A stretch of 64,000 bases of DNA from Butyriboletus loyo (lineage: Eukaryota > Basidiomycota > Agaricomycetes > Boletales > Boletaceae): NCBI GenBank assembly GCA_038093515.1, contig JBBPSI010000019.1, forward strand, positions 175,151 to 239,150. Reading direction: 5' to 3'. Position numbers and translations under genes: made by a program. This document shows, piece by piece, positions 47,455-58,538 of the stretch. Positions within the stretch are counted from its first letter, which is position 1, and every line of letters starts with the position of its first letter. Below the pieces are notes generated by a model. It saw nothing but the letters and a program-made list of their open reading frames with translations. It searched no databases and was not told the DNA's origin.

Positions 47455-49003
47455 TCAGGAGTTCTGTCTGTTACGAGGGGGACGAGGGTGATTGGTAGAG
47501 CGGCATCCAACTTGGTGGCATATGAAACATTTGTTCTGTTTCATGTACTCTGTGCGTTGCACAGGAGTAAGTCGGACGGCATCTATGTCCATGGCATTGG
47601 GGTCCCTTTGGCTAGACAAGGGCTTGGAGGAAGAGGAGAACGTAGGGATGTAACGCTTTCCTGCGTGAAGGTCGTCGATACGCTTGTGTTGCGCGTGGAA
47701 GGCAGAGGTCTTTTTGGCCCATCCGGCGAGAGTGGTGGGTGGTTTCTCGCATGAGAGGACGGATTCAGTGAGGTGGGGGTTGAGACTGTGAATGAACCAT
47801 TCGATGAGCGCCTTTTCATCGATGATTCCAGATTTGGCGGCGAGGAGTTGGAATTCAGTGACGTAGGTATCGTAGCCGTCTTTGTGGTTGGCTTTGTTCT
47901 GGGTGAGGTTCCCCAGGTCAATTCTGGCACTTTCACCTACGTCAAAGGGATGGAAGACCCTTTGGAAGTCCTCGCAGACCGTTGAGAACTCCTTCTGTCG
48001 CTCTGTGGGGTGTCCATCTAGAAGGAGGCCCATCCATCCTTCAGAGAACGTTTTTCCTTTCCCTTCGCTCATTTTCATGAGAAGGGCGTTGATTTTCGAC
48101 TTATCGTCAGGGAAGGACTGTTACGAGACAATGGAGTTATCAAGTCACACAGGGTTCCGCGACTGTCGCAGTGCTACACAAGTACTGGCGAGGTGTAATG
48201 AGGATAGCTCAAGCCTTAATCTCTCAACTGTTGCCAGCGAATAAGACAAGTGGTTAAAGCTAGGGAATCCTAGCCTAACCACGAGCCTTTATATATTGTA
48301 CAGAAGTGCGCACAGACCATGCTGTGCGTGGGATGAACTACTATACATGGATAGACTAAAGAAGAGAAGCGCAGCGGTGATTAACCACACGAGGCGCGGG
48401 GATCATAAAGAAGAGAAGTAAACGGAGATTAAATACATGTGTCGTGACGTCATAGAGTCTAGGCCTGGTCTAGGCCATGACATCATATGCTTAGTCAGCA
48501 AGGGATCACATGTAAGTTCCCACGATCACGTGTGCTATGTCACGTGACCTTTGAAAGTGAAAACGACTAAGTGCGAATTGAAAGTGTACAAAGTGTATGA
48601 ATAAAATGTTATGATTATAACAAGGACGTCTGGTTGGCGTCGAAATAGGTGCGCATAGCAAGGAGCCATCGGGAGGCATCCTCGTTGAGACCAGTGAAGT
48701 CCTTTGGGACAATGTTTTTCTTTTCTGACATGTTGTCATCGTTGTCTAGGAGATCTGCGGGTGGGTAGTATGGTGGAGAGGGAGAACGGGAAGCGTGGGG
48801 GGAAACGTGGGGGGTTCTGTCAAGCCAGTCACTGTCGTAACCGTCGTTGCTAGGGTTTGGTTCCGATTCTTGCCCTTGACCCTGGTCCTCGGGTTGGTAA
48901 GAGGGTTCAGGGTCAAACGGGGGCTGAGGGTCTGGCTGGGCAGGGGAATATGGAGGTGACGGGTTGTTGACGATGATAGGTTCCGGTTCAAGAGAAGGAA
49001 CAC
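47455..49003 (-). pseudogene. Gypsy A gag, split by a solo LTR
   Basis: N-terminal part (about 49,003-48,623): a Pro-rich leader, then MSEKKNIVPKDFTGLNED and RWLLAMRTYFDANQTS. After the 504-bp LTR the frame continues MKMSEGKGKTFSEGWMGLLL to a zinc knuckle CFICHQVGCRSTNHP and stops at 47455. The knuckle order is Cys-Cys-Cys-His. Without the LTR the two parts join cleanly. Confidence 0.85.
48119..48622. mobile_element. Solo LTR, family B, 504 bp
   Basis: Bounded by tgttacga and ttataaca, with target duplication AGGAC (48114..48118 and 48623..48627). Inserted in Gypsy A gag. Contains the palindrome tgacgtca at 48445..48452 and cacgtg at 48527..48532. Confidence 0.93.
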
Positions 49004-49109
49004 GGAAAGAACGACTGACGTGTCTGGAATGTGGGATGGAAATGGTGGGCGAGAGGGGAGGATGGCTTTACTGCTGAAGAGCAGAAGCGAGGTGAAGATC
49101 TAGTTCTTT

Positions 49110-49536
49110 TGTTACGCTGGGCGCTAACAATCAGAACAGCGAGGAGGCACTCTGGAGTGGCCTCGAGACTCGAGAGACGATTCTGGGTGAAGTCTCAGAC
49201 TATGTCTTAGTGCGCACACTAAGAGTCTGGAAGTGAACTAATTGCTAGCAGGTTTCTGCGTAGAACTAGATACTGTACATGGTGTAAAGACCGGGTCTTT
49301 ATACTACTGGGGGTCTGCACACAGACCAAGTTCCTAATCGAGTCGCGAGAAGGAAACTACAAATGAGGAAGGAATATTCCAGAGAGTTCTGGAGTATGAA
49401 AGAAAGCGCGTCCGTGCGCGAGAAAGGATGACTAAGCTAGAGCGGTTCATACCGCTCAAAGGGCACTAGTGAAAGACTAGGCGAGTGAAGTAGTCCGAGA
49501 GGTAGTGGATGGAAAAAGTATACCACTACCGTAACA
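49110..49536 (-). mobile_element. Family C LTR, 5' LTR of Gypsy A
   Basis: 427 bp, tgttacgctgggcgc to ccgtaaca on the plus strand. Very similar to 60209..60634 and 56340..56767. The gag gene starts about 0.1 kb inside it, so on the minus strand it is the 5' LTR. Confidence 0.88.
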
Positions 49537-49730
49537 CAAACGGAGATTAAATACATGAGGCGTGACGTCATAGAGTCTGGGCCAGTCTGGACCGTGACGT
49601 CATATGCTTAATCAGCCTGTGGTCACATGTATAATCCCACAATCACGTGCGCTAAGTCATGTGACCTTTGAAAGAGAAATGTGACGAAGTCCAAATGCAA
49701 AAGATGGTTATAAGAGATACAATTATAACA
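49537..49730. mobile_element. Family B LTR fragment
   Basis: Matches the end of family B from aaacggagattaaatacatg to the terminal attataaca. Its other part is missing because Gypsy A inserted here and the far side was lost. Most like the subfamily at 51,213. Confidence 0.85.
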
Positions 49731-49870
49731 CACGGAGGTATCATTTGTCATTTGTGTTGGTGTCGATCTGTTATAGATGATCTATGTCCAGTATCTGGTG
49801 TTTCTCTTTTAACTCCAGGATGTGGAGGTGAGAAAATAGACAGTTGTTCTTCATGAACAGAGTCAGGAGA

Positions 49871-51212
49871 TTAAGGGTTGAGTAGTAAAGGTGATGGTGG
49901 ATCATCAGGCATTACCCAGGGTGAAGGTGTGACTGAAGGATGAGGAGACAGTTGTTGTATATTGTCAGGATTTAAAATGGGGGAAATTGGAGGTAGGTCT
50001 TTGTGTATAATACCAGTTCCATCAAAGTGTACTCCTAGTGGAGGTGGCACATCTGCCTGTTGTTGGTTTGATGGTGGGGCATCAGATGTACTATCTTCAT
50101 CATCTCCATTTTCATCAGCATCTGTTGGAAGAATAGGAGGTGGAATTGCAGCTTGTCTATTGTCCTGTTCTTTGGAACAATGTGGGAAAGATTCTTTGTC
50201 AAAAGTCGCAACAGACTCAACAAGAATATGTCTTTGGGTTGGAGACCAAAAACAATAACCTTTGGTGCCAGATTCATATCCAATGAAAGTGGCTTGTTCT
50301 GATTTCAGATACAAGTTGTTATCCCTGAGTTCCTTCTTCATAAAAATGTATGCACAGCATCCAAATACCTGGAAGTATGATATGTCTGGTTCCTCCTTAG
50401 AGAACATCTTGATAGGGGTTTTCCAATTATGATGATCCATTGGTTGGCGATTGTAGATGTGGAGTGAGGTTTCAATTGTGTCCTGCCAGAAGACTTTTGG
50501 TAGATAGGCAGTGTGATGCATGGCTTCTTCTTTCTCCAGAATGGTCTGATTAAATCACTCTGCACATCCATTCTATTGAGGGGTATGAGGTACAGAGAGC
50601 TGATGCTCAATGCCCCTGGATGAGGAACATCTGAATGTCTTTAGACATGTATTTCCCCCATGATCTGAACAGACAGCAAGTAGCAAAGACTGGGTCTGAT
50701 GCTCAGTCTAGACAACCATGTCCTTAAAAGCATCAGTGGCTTCAGATTTGAGCCATAAAAACCTCATGACTGCAAAAGCTGAGAAGTCATCAATAAAAGT
50801 TAAAATGTAGCACTTCTGAGTCTGAGAGTGTGTGGGGAATTTGACCAAGTCGGAATGCACTAGCCCAAGGACCCGAGATGCACATTTGGATGATGGTGCA
50901 TAGGGACATTCATGCATCTTGCCCAAGGTGCAGCCTTGACAAGGTGAAATGTCTGAAGGTTCAGGGATTTTAGACATACCCTTAACATTCTTGTAAGCAT
51001 GGCATAACATGTTCTTGGATGGATGACCAAAATGATAATGCCATAATGAAGAAGATCCAACATCCTGCAAGGAGTGTATCCTGACATCTGGAGTTAGCAT
51101 TGCAGCCTGAAACCAGTGGAGGGGATTGTTTGGAAGCAAGGCAGAAGCCTGCACTACCAAATGTCCTTGAGGGTCCCAAATCTTGGTTTGATTGGTGATC
51201 TCACAGTGGTAA
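49871..51212 (-). pseudogene. Copia pol: GAG-pre-integrase and integrase
   Basis: GAG-pre-integrase zinc region LWHYHFGHPSKNMLCHAY...CQGCTLGKMHECPY, then integrase core VLGLVHSDLVKFP and FIDDFSAFAVMRFL (first two acidic residues). Frame breaks lie at 50,700 and 50,525. The later part LPKVFWQDTIETSLHIYNR and PIKMFSKEEPDISYFQVFG is typical of the integrase C-terminus. The frame stops at 49871, after a Pro/Asp-rich linker. Confidence 0.88.
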
Positions 51213-51914
51213 TGTTATAATCGAATATCTTATAACAGACTTTTGCATTTGGACTTCACCATTTTTCTTTCAAAAAGTCACATGACTTAGTGCATGTGAT
51301 CATGGGATTATACATGTGACCACAGGCTGACTAAGCATATGATGTCATGGTCCAGACTGGCCCAGACTCTATGATGTCACGCCTCATGTATTTAATCTCC
51401 ATTTGCTTCTCTTCTTTTTGATCACCAACAACTTCTATTTCTCATCATCGTTGACCTGTGACTCACTTCGTATATACTTGTATAGTAACTAGTCTCACGC
51501 ACTGCTTGGTCTGTGCGCATTCCCTTGTAATATAAAAAGGGCTTGTGGTTGTGGCTAGGATTCCCTAGCTTTAACCACTTGTCTATTCACTGGCAACAGT
51601 TGAGAGATTAAGGTCTAAGCTATTCCTCATTACCATCGCCAGTATCTGTGTAGTACTGCAACAGTTGCGGAACCCCGTGTGCCTGATAACTCCGTTGTCA
51701 TAACACATTCCCTTGTAATATATAAAGGCTTGTAGTTTGGGCTAGGATTCCCTAGCTTTAACCACTTGTCTATTCGCTGGCAACAGTTGAGAGATTAAGG
51801 TCTAAGCTATTCCTCATTACCATCGCCAGTACTTGTGTAGTGCTGCAACAGTAGTGGAACCGCCTGTGACATAGTGTTCAGCCTAGCATTTGACTGGCTG
51901 TTGCTTTCATTACA
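51213..51914. mobile_element. Family B LTR with internal tandem duplication
   Basis: Starts tgttataatcg and ends tttcattaca, reversed relative to 48119..48622. The part beginning cattcccttgtaatata is present twice (about 51,533-51,705 and 51,706-51,914). The target duplication is GGTAA: 51208..51212 on the left and, after removing the family A LTR, 52739..52743 on the right. Confidence 0.8.
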
Positions 51915-51916
51915 GG

Positions 51917-52735
51917 TGTTATGCTGGAGTGTGAAACAACTAGCAGTGAGCACTTGAATAGGGGCTCGAGCCTAATCGGGAAGATGCTGACTCACATAGA
52001 CGATGCTATCGGGCTTCTGCAGAGCAAGTGTTGGTGAGATGTCGTGTGGTGGCGACCAGACGAGATTGAGCAGGCTCTTATTGGCTCTATCGGCAGAGGA
52101 TGAGTATAAGCTAGATTGCTAGGCACTTGGTAGATGCATAGAATTAGCTAGGGAACTCGTACTACTCTAAGTACAGGTATATATACTAATAGATAGTTGT
52201 GCACAGACTGAGCTGTGCATGGCAGCGAGGGTGAAGGGTTATGAGTCGACTCAAGTCATAACGGCGAAGTGAGGAGTGGCAAAGCACCGGTAATGAGGGA
52301 GCGAAGCTCCGAGTAAGATGGCGACATCATCAGCGAATAGGAAGAGCTGAAGGCGAAGTGACGATGTCCATGAGGTGGGGCCCACAGGGCAAGGGGGATG
52401 CGAATAGCAGAGACCTTGGATATGGGTCTCAGTGTGCTAGTCAAGATGCATTGTAATCTAGTAATGTGCTAGTCATGGGATGAACCAAATGTCATTGGAT
52501 AACGAATAAGAGGACGCAACAGCTCAGCTGTGGGTCCGGCCTGATGGGGCGACAGCATAGGGGCTATCTCAGTGTAGCGGTACTGAGACGTGCAGAAAGA
52601 CCAGGGGAGTGGGTGACGTCCACTAGGCAACTAGGGAGTGGGCGATGGGTGGCATTGCAAGATGGCGGGGGCAGCGGGGATGCATGAGTGTGGGAAAACG
52701 AGTGGCGGGGTACGCTTAGGGGTAAAACTGTAACA
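51917..52735. mobile_element. Solo LTR, family A, 819 bp
   Basis: tgttatgctgg to ctgtaaca with target duplication ACAGG (51912..51916 and 52736..52740). It landed exactly across the edge of the older family B insertion and its GGTAA duplication. Confidence 0.92.
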
Positions 52736-52740
52736 ACAGG

Positions 52741-53892
52741 TAACCAATTTTGGTTAGAGTGGTGACTGATAAGAGTCTATGGGCAGCATGCAGTGTTTAC
52801 CAAACTCCTGTAAGCTCCATTGGAATGGGCTTATCTTTCCCTAGTCGCTGTGTTAATAATACAGTACCAGGTCCAAACATTTTCATGGTTGTGCCATTTG
52901 CTGTGGTCGCATTTCGCTTGGTATCACCAAGATCCATGAAGTCATCAACATGTGGTGTGACATGGTCAGTACAACCACTGTCAATCATCCAGGCATTGGA
53001 AAGAAGATTCTTCTTTGAAGGGACATCTCCTAATATGTGAGCTCCCACAATATACAGATCACCAAGATCAAATTCATTGGTGTAGTCATATACAGCATCA
53101 TAGTCCTCAGCAGTTTGCTGGTACGTAGAGTCCCAGACATTAATGTCATGGGAGTCAAGACCATGCTTCCAAGTGCCATCAGCATGATGAGCAATATTAC
53201 CATAAAAGGATTCTTCATCCTTCTCATCAATCGACTCTAAAAATGTTGAAAGATGGACTACTTTAGCTTTATGATCCTTCTTCTTCAGCTGACCACGAGA
53301 CACTGAAGGTTTAGAGGGAATTGTGGCATTTCCGAAAAGAGTGTGAAGAGGATGTATCAGCATCTCCATCTTCAAAATATGGTGAAGCAAAAGGGGTGTT
53401 CCCATCTGATCATCATCTCCCCAACCTGCATGACCAATGGTTGTTTCAGTTTCCATCTGGAAATCTGTAAGCATATGGTCACCAAGTTGCATTTAGCCCA
53501 ACTCTATGATGTTGGCAAATCCATCCATTTCCATCTCCACCTCATTCATCTGGGCTTTCCCTTTTCCATTTCCTCACCATGTCTTAAAACCAAACAAGCA
53601 TTAGTGTGTTTGTTCCAATTTGCTCCAGATCCTGAAGGTCCTCTGTAAGGCGAAGCAGGCATATGATTTTGCTGCTGCCTTTGCTGCTGCAGTTGGAAAG
53701 GCCTCTTCTGTCCTGGATGACCATATCCACCAGAAGGTTGTTGAGGGCAATGTAGAGAATGCATATCCTCTAGGTTGCAATCACTCCTGTTCCTGGAAAT
53801 TCAGCACTTACATGCAGCACAAACAACCACTTCACAACTATCTTCACTTCCATTCCTTTTCTTTATTGAGTTCTGTCCTATTCTGATGTTTC
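52741..53892 (-). pseudogene. Copia gag end and aspartic protease
   Basis: The protease site is NAWMIDSGCTDHVTPHVDDF (53,000 region), with DSGCT as in Copia proteases, followed by NATTANGTTMKMFGPG. Upstream is a Gln/Pro-rich gag end. A Cys/His cluster at about 53,760-53,830 may be the zinc knuckle. The frame breaks at about 53,495-53,545. Confidence 0.8.
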
Positions 53893-54598
53893 TGTGGTCA
53901 TCAAGGTTCCGTGTGTCCGGAAAGTGTTCGCAGGTAGGTTCCTTTTCATTTGATCTTGTACTTATCATTTCTGTTTGACTTCTATGGCAACCGCTATGAT
54001 TTTATACATTCTGTCAACAATTTCCTTGACATTTGTACTTAGTTTTCACTTATCCTTAGTGTTTCAAGTCTTGGGAAATGCCCAGACTATAAAAATGTTG
54101 TAACTACAATCTAAAATACCACTTTTCGACTCTCCTGCCTCTCTGTGCAATCATCTAGTCACCCACCACCATAGTTCCTCGATCTTCAAGCCATAGCCAA
54201 CGGATTCTGTCCATCCTCTCGCATTTCCAAGTCCTCTCCAGTCCATTCCATAGTGGAGGAAGTCCAGAATATTGGATTTTCTGTAAAGACTTTAGTAGAA
54301 ATGACCTTCCCTGATGTTCCTCACTTTGTTGCCTCTCTACTTCTCTTTGGAGTCGATCATATCACACCCTTTTCTTTATTTCTTTGCTTTTGATTGGATT
54401 GAGTTCTTCCTGTAGCAGGGTTCTTCACTCTCAGTCCTGTCAAGCATCATTCAGCAAGCCTGGTTATTCCAATTTGTCTGCACAGGTGGAGGAGGTCTGC
54501 ATCTAACTGTGTTGGTTCGGTTGAGCTGGGAATCTGGTGCAACTGCGTTGGCATGAGAGGTTGAAGGATAAGGGATCTGGCCAGTGCCAGCATGAAGT

Positions 54599-54972
54599 TG
54601 TAACTTGTGAGTGATCATGGGAATGATAATGTTCGGTGTAAATTGATGAACATTGGTGTTATGGATGATGTTGGATACCAGAGGTTCGAAAGATTTGGTA
54701 ACTTGGTGAGCAAGATCATGGAACGGAAATTGTTAGGAAGACTTAATCCCACTGCTTCCATTTTATGAAAAGTGTCCATTAAAGATATGAGACCAGCAAC
54801 AGTGTTAGCTTCATGAACATGAATGTTCATGGCTTGGCGGAACAGGAAGAATTGTCCTGTAATGCCTGTGGTTGCATAGGTGTCATGCAGGAAGTCCTAA
54901 AGAGTTTTGGTGACAGAGATCTGGATGGTATTGGTGATGATTTGGCCATTAGTGTCATAGAGGGATAGAGAG
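54599..54972 (-). pseudogene. Copia gag, middle (UBN2-like)
   Basis: The frame reads TNTIQISVTKTL, stop, DFLHDTYATTGITGQFFLF, then RQAMNIHVHEANTVAGLISL and KMEAVGLSLPNNFRSMILLT, the helical pattern of Copia gag proteins. One internal stop at about 54,900. Confidence 0.75.
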
Positions 54973-55502
54973 TGTTATGAGGCCAAGCAATGTGCAGTCA
55001 AATGCTAGCACAAATACAAGTCCACACGAGGTCCCAAACAACAGTTGCAGTAGTACACAAACTACTGGCAAGAGTGATCAAGGAGTTTCAGCTTAGTCCT
55101 CAACTATTTCTAGCAAATAGACAAGTGGTTAAAACTAGGGAATCCTAGTCTAACCACGAGCCTTTATATATTGTACAGACGTGCGCACAGACCAAGCTGT
55201 GCGTGAGATGATTTACTATACATGGCTAGACTACAGGGTCAATGGAGATTAAAAGAAGAGAAGCGCAGTGGTGATTAATTACATGAGGCACGGCGATCAA
55301 AGAGAAGAGAAGTAAACAGAGATTAAATACATGTGTCGTGACGTCATAGAGTCTCGGCCTGGTCTAGGTCATGACATCATATGCTTAGTCAGCAGGAGAT
55401 CACATGTGCTATGTCATGTGACCTTTGAAGTTTGAAGTTGAAGCAAAAACGACTAAGTTCAAAATGAAAGTGTACAAATGAATGTTATGATTAATTATAA
55501 CA
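54973..55502. mobile_element. Solo LTR, family B, 530 bp
   Basis: tgttatgaggc to aattataaca with target duplication GAGAG (54968..54972 and 55503..55507). It splits Copia gag. Contains tgacgtca at 55339..55346. Confidence 0.93.
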
Positions 55503-55535
55503 GAGAGTAGTTGTAGTTGACTGCATGTTGGAGTT

Positions 55536-55772
55536 CTAGATGGCAAGCATGCCAACAGAGCAGTTGTCCAGCAAGACCCACTTTTGCTGGTCAGCAGCTA
55601 TCTGATTATGGTACTCAGAGGTTCCATCTACAATCAACCAGACACTGATGATAGTGAGAGCATGTCTCATTTGACAGGACCATGCTGTATAGTTGTCCAC
55701 TCCAGTCAGGACAGGAAGTCTTTGCTGGATTTGAGTGTTGATCTTGAATTCTGATATGGTGGGGAGCAACAT
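55536..55772 (-). pseudogene. Copia gag N-terminus
   Basis: Starts MLLPTISEFKINTQIQQRLP and holds LTGVDNYTAWSCQMRHALT, the usual start of Copia gag (target-binding NYxxW pattern). It stops after 78 codons and is then cut by the solo LTR. Confidence 0.8.
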
Positions 55773-55781
55773 GATAATTGT

Positions 55782-56320
55782 TTAGAACAAAAATCTGAAG
55801 ATGAACTGATCAAAAGAAGAGAAAACTTCGTCAGCATTTAGATTAGAAGGATTAGATAAAGGAGAAGGTAAACCGGATGGAAGACCTATTGGATTAACCA
55901 CAGGTGTATAAAATGGAGATGGTTCCAAAGGTTCCAGTAAATCCAGTTGCAGTGTTTTTTGCACCAAATATCCATGTTCATTGTATTGAAATTCTCCTCC
56001 TGAGTTGTTAGACTCATCTCCTAGATCAACATTTGAGAGATTACTTCGTTTGATCACATGTTCTCCTGTTTCAACTCTGTTTAAGTTTCTCTCTGGGATC
56101 CCATGAGGAAGAGCAGATAGCAGTGGTGCCAAAGCAGCACATATTGCTTCAAATTCCTCATACCAAATATTGGGAAACCAGTGTGGATTATCAATTTTTC
56201 CACTGGAGAATTTTACAGTGTAGTCAGAATGCGAAATGTAGATAGTAGGAGAAACTGTCCATATGGAAGGAGAACTTGTACATAATCCTCCAGAATTGTA
56301 TACATGCGAAAGAAGGTAAG
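55782..56320 (-). other. Open frame between Copia LTR and gag
   Basis: About 180 codons open on the minus strand, ending 10 bp before the gag start. It has no early ATG in this window and no motif I can name; sequence such as NPHWFPNIWYEEFEAICAAL looks protein-like. It may be the end of an extra ORF, a leader translated after splicing, or chance. Confidence 0.4.
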
Positions 56321-56339
56321 TGTTATGCTGAAGTGCGAA

Positions 56340-56767
56340 TGTTACACTGGGTGCTAACAACTAGAACAGCGAGGAGGCACTCTGGAGTAGCCTCAGGACT
56401 CTGGAGATGATTCTCGAGCTGGGTCTCAGACTATGTCTTAGTGCACACACTAAGAGTCTGGAAGAGAACTAATTGCTAGCAGGTATCTGCGTAGAACTAG
56501 ATAATGTACATGGGTGTAAAGACCAAGTCTTTATACTACTGGGGTCTGCACACAGACCATGTTCCTAATCGAGTCACAAGAAGGAAAGTACAAACGAGGA
56601 AGGAATACTCTAGAATGTTCTGGAGTATGAAAGAAAGTGCGTCCATGTGTGGGAGATGATGACTAAGCTAGAACGGTTGGTACCATTCAAAGGGAACTAG
56701 CAGCAAGCTAGGTGAATGAAGTAGTCCAAGTGGTAATGGATGGAAAAAGTATACCACTACCGTAACA
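56340..56767 (-). mobile_element. Family C LTR, 3' LTR of Gypsy B
   Basis: 428 bp, tgttacactgg to ccgtaaca on the plus strand. On the minus strand it is preceded directly by a purine run (gggaagggggtaa), the expected polypurine tract. Its outer flank is gcgaa (56335..56339), inside the Copia LTR stub. Confidence 0.88.
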
Positions 56768-56819
56768 TTACCCCCTTCCCATGGTGGAGACTCCAACTCC
56801 ACTACTTGAAAACTGCCTT

Positions 56820-58529
56820 CATTGAGACACTCCCTCATTGAAGTCGTTATTGTAAGCATTGTCAGCAGAGAAGTCTGCCCATACGTCGTCCCGGAAGGTG
56901 CAGTTGGTGACAATGTGGCCAATGGCGCCGCAGAGACCGCAGACATGCTCTGGACAAAACTCCTGTATATGACCAGGGGCGACCTGGTGGCAGAATGGAC
57001 AGGTGTAGTTTGGGCATTCTCAGCGGAAGTGGCCGATGGTGCTGCACTCGAAGCAGAGTTGCAGCCTGATGAGGCGAGGTTGAGTAGGGCGTGGGCTGGT
57101 AGTTTCGGAATTGGTAAAGTCCAAGCAGGTACACCGAGGGCAATGAAGGATGCAAGGGTAAACCTATCAGTGGAAAGACTCACTGATAATACAAGAGTGA
57201 GAGTATCGCAAACAGAGTATAAGGAGCAAGGCTCAACTTAGAGATATCGCAGTAGTGATGATAGAACTGAAAGATCTAAAGAAAAGCGACAAGCCATAAG
57301 GGCTGTCTTATATACAGTACATGAGTGTTTGTACTTATGTTCTGTATAGTACCTTTATAAGGTATAGTATGAAATACATGATGATATGATAGAGATAAGA
57401 GATAAGACTAAGCATATCGTCCAATAGCATAATAAGAGCTATTTGTAATGTGATAAGTGTGACTAGGTCTAGACAATGATGTCATATAGACCAGTCTAGA
57501 AACATAGTGGCTGTAAGTGAAATACAGAAATAGAACACTACCGTTTCAACAGGTAGCCGGGGATCTGTCGTCCAGGACGATAGGGGAATCATGAGTGCCC
57601 CAACCAGGGAGGTAGGGAGGCAGGGGTCCATACGAAGAGTCATTAGAACCGCCAGCTGCGGCGACGGGGGAGGTGACACGAGGGATGAGCTGGATGGTGG
57701 GGGTTCCTCATCGAGTAGATGGTTGGGGGGTAATGGAGCAGACAGCTCGGTTGGCAATTCTTCTTCCTGCAGCGGTGAGGGTGACAGACCCGGGGATGGC
57801 TCCAACCTGGAGTAGCACCTGGTGAGGTTGGTGACACACTGTACGAGGTGGTAGGGGGGAGTGTCGACGAGTGACCTGGGGCTCGTCGACGTCGGTCCGA
57901 AAGGACTCCAGGGACTCCCCAGTGGTCTCACGCGACGAGTCTGCTACCAGTGTGGTTGCAGGCGACTCTCGAGCGGGTGGCGCTGGAACAGGTACAGGCG
58001 AAGGAGATCTTGCCAGGGGAGGACGAGGCACTGGATTGGGGCTGCAAGCCATGGGGCGGAGGTAGCTGATGCGGTCGGCGGAGTGAAGATAGAATTGCCG
58101 CTCCCTAGGAGCAAGCGCGATGAGGATGGGTCAGAGGACAGGGGCCAGAATACCTGGCAAAAGTTGGTCTACAATGTAGCCGAACCCTTCAGCATGGAGG
58201 ATATCCAACGTGTACCCTCGAGCTTCCATCAGGGAAGACTCGAGGGCGGCGGCATAGATGGGTGGCTGGTTGTTGGGACAAAGGCGGGTGTGGACAGTAC
58301 AAGCAAGGGCGTAGGAGCGGTATAGAGAAGCGAGGGTGCGGAGGACATAGTCCCCGGTGAAGTCCATATGCTGCTCCAAGGCGTAGGTGGCGACAGGGTT
58401 TTCTAGGACGGCGGCGTAGAGGATGCAGCGGGAGGACACTGGGAGACGAGAGGAGCGGACGGGGAGCTGAGGCAGAAGAGGGATGTTTTCGTTGTTAGCA
58501 GTGTTATTTTCAGTGGGAGGAATGGCCAT
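56820..58529 (-). pseudogene. Extra zinc-knuckle ORF downstream of chromovirus pol
   Basis: Begins MAIPPTENNTANNENIPLLP 9 bp after the pol stop and runs 132 codons (YAAVLENPVATYALEQHM, TLASLYRSYALA) to a stop at 58131. A long Pro/Ser/Glu-rich part follows in shifting frames. An LTR-like insert lies at about 57,180-57,557. Then come three knuckles: CFECSTIGHFR-stop-EC, CPFCHQVAPGHIQEFC and CGLCGAIGHIVTNC (CX2CX4HX4C). One TGA replaces the Trp codon expected in the first. It ends just before the polypurine tract. It may be an accessory gag-like protein; the breaks may partly be introns. Confidence 0.6.
57180..57557. mobile_element. LTR-like insert in the extra ORF
   Basis: AT-rich, with paired TATA-like tracts and a terminus ccgtttcaaca at 57,557. 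It interrupts the Pro-rich to knuckle transition. The left border and target duplication could not be fixed, so the call is tentative. Confidence 0.35.
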
Positions 58530-58538
58530 CTTGGTTGT

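Larger units (their letters stand above)
45363..49536 (-). mobile_element. Gypsy A: truncated chromovirus (Ty3/Gypsy)
   Basis: Minus-strand element with its 5' LTR (family C) at 49110..49536, gag, protease and the start of reverse transcriptase. Homology to Gypsy B stops at about 45,363, inside the RT, next to the DUF6534 gene; the rest of pol and the 3' LTR are lost. Two foreign solo LTRs sit in it, a family B LTR in gag and a family A LTR in RT. Outside its 5' LTR lies a family B LTR fragment, so it inserted into an older LTR. Confidence 0.88.
49731..56339 (-). mobile_element. Ty1/Copia element, degraded and nested
   Basis: Read on the minus strand: a 19-bp stub of a family A-type LTR (56321..56339), a leader frame, gag, protease, GAG-pre-integrase and integrase. 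RT and RNase H are absent because the left side was lost at the Gypsy A insertion. Integrase downstream of protease and ahead of the missing RT defines Copia order. It is interrupted at 51,213 and 54,973. Frames contain several stops. Confidence 0.85.
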
